From NCBI RefSeq assembly GCF_027942865.1, contig NC_134510.1:31370663-31434662 (forward strand): a stretch of DNA of 64,000 bases. The letters are read 5' to 3'. Below, piece after piece: positions 59,253-64,000 of this stretch. The notes beneath the pieces are model-generated. The model made no database searches and was not told where the DNA came from. It worked only from the letters and a program-made list of their open reading frames with translations. Each line of letters starts with the position of its first letter. The stretch's first letter is position 1. The stretch comes from Odontesthes bonariensis (Eukaryota > Chordata > Actinopteri > Atheriniformes > Atherinopsidae). A program made the translations under genes and the position numbers.

Positions 59253-59840
59253 TCACACTTTGCCTTCTTACAAATCTACAAAGTTGCAGCAAAAGACACA
59301 CACTCGTGCACAAAAAAACATTCTATATCCTGTGGCACTGGCAGCCAAAACAGTACCAGAAGGAGACTTGTGGCTTAAGTGACTCGGGGTCTGAATCTTT
59401 CAGACTGTGCAGGAGAAAAAGGTGGGTACGGTGTATTTTATCACAGAGAATGCTCTTCTTTCTCAGCAGTCAGAGTTTTGCTTGCACCCAGAATCTTATT
59501 GGTTGAAATATGCTGAACTTTATGAATGAGAACAAAAGACATGTCAGAAGTTGTCAGAAGAAGAATAGACAATCCAAACTCACTTTACTTTAGTTTTGTC
59601 ACAGTTTGATCAGCTGGTAGTTTCACCCTGAGAAACTATTTTACTTCTATAAGCCTTAAAAAAAGATTTATTCTGTAAGCAAACAAGTCTTTGAACTTGT
59701 GCACGGTATTTTTTTGTATAATTTTTTGTCTGGTTAAATTAATAATGAAAACATGTCAAACTGCGTTGTGCCATTTCACAAAGCAGCAGACTCTAATAAG
59801 TATATTCCTTATAGAATAAACTTGAAGAACAGGTAGCTGC
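59253..59840 (+). other. mettl6 probable 3' untranslated region
   Basis: The first clear polyadenylation signal is AATAAA at 59815-59820. The transcript end shortly after it is inferred. Confidence 0.55.
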
Positions 59841-62265
59841 TTTTCGCATATCTTAACATTCAATAGAGTATAAATATTGCTTTGTTAAAGAAATTCAAAT
59901 GACAGTAAATGAGACTGGACTGGGGGAATTGAAATAGGTGACAATGATCGTCTTTTTGACATGATCCAAGTTGGCCAGGCGAGTGTGCACAACTAAAAAC
60001 TAAAACCTGAATCTTCATCAGTGACTGTCTGGTTTCAAGCCACACGTAAGCTTGGGTTCGTCTGTCAGAGAATCATTCATACAAAGACCTACAGCTACTA
60101 GTAAACATGCTTAAATGGTACAATAGTAAAATAATGATAATGTAATTTTCATAGAAAATCCAGTCTGTGCTCCTTTCCTTATTGCTTTACTACTTTCTTA
60201 ATTACAGCAAAGTTCTAATGAATATTCAGTCGGGTTTTTGAACGACATTGATTGATGTTGATGTAGATTCTCAGTCATCAAGGTCATGGCAATAATAAGA
60301 GCTTGAATAAGGGAGCTACGTGCAGCAGAGTCCACTATGGTGAACATCTAATGGTTTCTGAAAAGCATTTTGCAACCGATTCTAAATGTGGCTTCCTGTT
60401 CAGCAACTGTGTCAGCCTCTGATTTCCTTCTTAAGAGCAAACGGAAAGTACCCAGTGCGTTTACACACATAAAAACTGCACACTGTTTGACAACATTTGA
60501 CCTTTTAGTGCCTTTTAGATAGAAACGTCAATCTGTCTTGTTGTAAACATGAGGTTGCTGTTGTCATAAAGTCTAAATGAAAGAGTCACTGTCTTTTACA
60601 TAATTTTTTAATCAAAATACAGCACAAACACTCAAATGGTTGATATTTATTTGTGAAAATTGAAAGAAAAAAAAAGGGCATTTTTCCTCTTTGCATTAGA
60701 GGTCACATAGTATCCAAAGTTTCCTAAATACACTTACAATCTATTGTGTTGCAAAATCTTTCAAAACTGTCATTCGTTCATTCAAAGTCAGCAAATGTGA
60801 ACAAATACTCCTATAAAGTCTGTCAACATCTACACAAATATGTTTGTCTTAACATAGCTTATTTAAGATCATTTAGAAGAATGGAGCAATTTTGTCATAT
60901 GTCTGCCTTACTAATAAACTTTGGATATTTATATTTCTTATTTTAGTTTATTAAACTCATTGTTTAGAACTAAGATGATCCATGTTTAAACACATTCTTA
61001 TTTGGTCTTAAGCCAACATACTTAAGATTTAAGATATTTCAGTCTATACTACAGACTACTCACTTTGCAACAGGACACAGTTGTTGAGGCAACTTCCTGT
61101 GCTGTGGTTTGGCTCACACGCCGGCCACACACATAATGAAAAGCATATCGGTTAGAATGCTGATGTGGGCTCGCATCTGCAGGACTTTTCTTGATGCATA
61201 TAACGGCAGTAAATGTACAATCGATCCCTATTTGCTGAATATTAGAAAGATGATTGATGGTAAATTACTAAGGATTCTGTTTAATAAAGTCTTCATTTCT
61301 ACTCTACTCTATGGGATCATCTGTAATGATAGAATGTGATTTTATGGGTCATATTTTGTTCATCAAATAATTCAAGTTCATTCCTGATGCTATCATTGTA
61401 ACAGATGCAGCTCATGAGCTCGGGGTTGTTATGCATTTACAAAACAGTGACAGTAAAAAAGCACAAGGACAGAGTTGTTGCCTTGATCCTGATTTTAGCT
61501 CTTTAATTGTCAATCCCATATTTTTCCTAACATGAGTTGTATATTTGCAGTTTAATTGCATTCTGTTTTTCTTTTTATACATTTGCAACTGCATCCTAAC
61601 TTTTTTTGGAATGGGGGTGGTGATAAAGAAATGATGATACACGTAGCTATGTTACACATTCTTATAATCAATTTAATTATGCATAAACCATAAAAATGTC
61701 CAATATTCACTCACAAAACACATACAACCAAATACATAATTGTACACCCCATATAAATGACCAGTGGCTGGATCAGTTTTAAATCTCCAAAGCCACTTTA
61801 CACTTTAAAGGTCTTGCTTCGGTTTGTACGTGTCACAAAGTAAGTGACATTAGCTTAGGACAGTGAAATACATTGACAGATTCATACCATGAATTAAACT
61901 TGATGAACAACTGAAGTGTCCTCAATGGATGATGAAACATTCATATACAAATGGAAGTTCAAATGTGATCTTTTTTATTATTATTATGTATTTACTCAAG
62001 GAACTAAGAATGAATGTGATCATTCCATCAAAAATTCCTGGAAAATATACACTGAGGAACCAAGTTTTTTTTTAATTAATTTTGACCAGAGTCAACTCAG
62101 CCGGATGATTCACCTGCAAGACAACATGGTACACAGGACAGTTATCAGTGTGCAGGTTAAAATGACTTCTTTCCCATTTACAGGATCAAGTTCAAATTAA
62201 AAAGCCAATGCTCAAAATCGAAAACTTAAAAAAAGTGTGATAACTTACAATAACCTCGGTTTTAA
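59841..62265. other. Intergenic
   Basis: AT-rich. 61400-61625 ends in CATCCTAACTTTTTTTGGAA, which resembles the end of a common teleost DNA-element repeat. No gene is supported. Confidence 0.4.
61400..61625. repeat. Possible decayed teleost DNA-element repeat
   Basis: The 3' block CATCCTAACTTTTTTTGGAA is close to a terminal sequence (…CCCAACTTTTTTGGAATTGGGG) I recall from widespread fish repeats. Left boundary and class are not determined. Confidence 0.35.
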
Positions 62266-62268
62266 TTA

Positions 62269-62600
62269 CTCTGTTACTTTGATCGTGATGAAATGTCCCA
62301 TTGCTGTCTCTCCAGTCTTGCATTCAGCCTTGCACTGAAAGCGACCAGCGTCCTCTGATGTCACATTGAGAATCTCCGTCTCAACCTGTCTGTGTCTCAT
62401 GTTTTCCTTGGCCGTCTCGCTCACTGTGGTGACATACTTCCTGGGGTCAGCAAGCTCAGTGCTTTCCTCAGCGATCTTATGCCATACGACATGCACCACA
62501 CCACAAAGTGCAAAGTCATACGCTGCACTGCAAGATAGTTTGGCTGATGAACCTCTAACATGAGTGAAGATCTGCTGTTGGTAATTGACCTCCAAGGTAC
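62269..62600 (-). CDS. Terminal exon of an Ig-like domain protein (partial)
   Basis: From a clean acceptor (CATGTTTCAG, ending at 62601) a frame runs about 110 codons to TAA at 62266-62268. It carries Ig V-like hallmarks: LSCSAAYDF, a VVWHK tryptophan strand, and [13 protein letters not shown] at the F strand with the second core cysteine. Two further cysteines (FALC, AEC) could form an extra disulfide. The exon enters in phase 1, usual for Ig domains. The stop after IKVTE means no membrane segment in this exon, so the product may be secreted. No upstream signal-peptide exon was found, so the gene is incomplete here or a relic. Family not identified; a small secreted fish Ig protein is one possibility. 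Confidence 0.65.
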
Positions 62601-62960
62601 CTGAAACATGAAGATACTGATGTGAAGTAAAAACAAAACGAGTAATTCTGCAGTTTAAACTTTGTTTCACTCTGAAACATACATGTTTTCCTTTCAACAT
62701 CTTAAAGGAAGTATTTGAAATTTCTTAGTGTTGTGTAAAAATATCAAAATCTCTTCTCAGCTGTCTGAAAAATATAGATAACCAGCTGCAAGTTACTTAG
62801 TCTGAGTAGAAAATGCAAAAGGAGACAATCACACATGGAAGTCTTAAAACAAGATCTAAACCAATCCTCTTACTTGAATGCCATAAAACCCGGCAACTAC
62901 TCCCTTTTTGTTCTCAGAGAGAATGTGCTATTCACATTTTATTATAAAGGAAGATATATA

Positions 62961-64000
62961 ATGGCTCTGCAGCTAGATCCAGAGAAACTGCTGTTTGGGT
63001 CTGCTGAGAGATCCAGTGAATATTCCCTGTGGGCACACCTGCTGCATGAGCTGTACTGAAAGCCGTTTGGAAGAAGAGAATCATAATAAAGTCTACAGCT
63101 GCCCTAACTGCAAACAGACTTTCACACCAAGCCCTGTTCTGGTAAAAAAAAAAAAAAAAAAGTGCCGTCTTTGCTGATTTAACAGAAACACTGAAGAAAA
63201 CTTCAGGAATTCAGGCTGCTCTGAAAGATCATTATTAAACCAAGTCTGAGGATGTAGCCTGTGATTCCTCCACTGGATTAAAGCTGGAAGCCCTCAAGTC
63301 CTGTCTTTAGTGTCTAGTGTTCTACTGTAAGCTCCACCTCCAGCTTCACTATGTATCCCCAGCCTTTGAAAAGCACGAGCTGATCGAATCCTCATGGATG
63401 AACACAAAGACCCAAACACAGTCTCAGCTGCAGCATAAAGAAAAGAGAGACAGACCGCTTGGGATAAGTTGGGGAAAAAAATCCAGCAGAGAATCCAAAT
63501 TGTAAAGAAAGATGGGGAGGTGCTTCAGCAAGACACAGATGCTATCAATCACTCTGCTGAGGAGTGCAGAGAAGTGAGAATATCTTCACTGAGATAGTAT
63601 CTGTCATTGAGAAAAAGAGTTTTGCTTTAAAGGAAAATATCAGATCCAGCAGAGAGCAGAAACTAGATGGCTCAAAGAATTTGAGGAGAAGCTAGAGAAA
63701 GAGATTGCATAGCTGTGGGGAATTGATGCTGAACTTGAGCAGCTCTCACACACTGATGACCACATTCAGTACATATATCCCCTTTGGTATCACATCTCTG
63801 TGAATGAATGGCTTCAGGCCCTCAGAAGAGAGAGTGATAGAAAATACTAAAAAGGAGGCCCAGAACTGTTCAGCTGCTGCAATGCTTGAATTAGAATGGG
63901 GAAGCAGTGGTCCAAACACCATTGGTCAGTTCATGGTTTCACGTCCACCTTCAGTTTGGGTTAGCAGCACATGACAGACATCCATGGACCCGGAAACCAT
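62961..64000 (+). pseudogene. finTRIM-like (RING/B-box/coiled-coil) pseudogene, runs off the window
   Basis: Starts MALQLDPEKLL, then jumps frame to LLRDPVNIPCGHTCCMSC and YSCPNCKQTFTPSPVLVK, the RING finger of fish TRIM E3 ubiquitin ligases. The segment holding the first zinc-binding CxxC is deleted. An 18-base A run at 63150 follows VLVK, then a frameshift and stops. B-box remnants are YCKLHLQLHYVSPAFEKHEL (a stop lies just upstream) and coiled-coil remnants are KEFEEKLEKEIA, a stop, then DAELEQLSHTDDHIQ. Several more stops occur. B-box and coiled coil are joined without a visible intron, which hints at retroposition but is not proof. Confidence 0.85.

Overview
The window is nuclear DNA from a ray-finned fish, most likely a teleost. 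It is AT-rich with long introns and many microsatellites. It carries an L2-type LINE, hAT and Tc1 DNA-transposon remnants, and a finTRIM-type RING/B-box gene, a family expanded in teleosts. All three intact genes have vertebrate orthologues that I recognise from their protein sequence. Every splice junction I placed is GT-AG and keeps the reading frame.

Layout. 1-10.4 kb is gene-poor and holds a 5'-truncated, frameshifted L2-like LINE (minus strand, about 2838-4850), a small piece of a second L2 copy, a tRNA-derived SINE-like repeat and Z-DNA-prone GT/GC repeats. 10.5-47.1 kb is one gene, bmper (crossveinless-2), on the plus strand: 16 coding exons, 688 codons, five VWC domains, then VWD, C8-like and TIL regions. 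Its introns contain a Tc1 transposase relic, a reverse-transcriptase relic, a perfect-ended palindromic transposon with 4-bp target duplication, a GGAT-rich minisatellite and a large (CA)/(ACGC) repeat. 47.4-51.4 kb is intergenic with one degraded inverted-repeat element. 51.4-55.1 kb is eaf1 on the minus strand (6 coding exons, 255 codons), with a 491-bp hAT-type element inside its first intron. 55.6-59.8 kb is mettl6 on the plus strand (5 coding exons, 301 codons), head to head with eaf1 across 512 bp, the arrangement also known in human. 59.9-64 kb has an Ig-domain terminal exon (minus) and a decayed finTRIM pseudogene running off the window end.

Function. bmper encodes a secreted BMP-binding regulator. 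eaf1 encodes an ELL-associated transcription-elongation factor. mettl6 encodes a tRNA-Ser m3C methyltransferase. These act in unrelated pathways; only eaf1 and mettl6 look transcriptionally linked, through a shared promoter interval. I found no convincing new multigene system. The best leads are a PBX-MEIS site next to an RFX-like palindrome in bmper intron 2, nested upstream ORFs in the bmper leader, and the palindromic element in intron 10.
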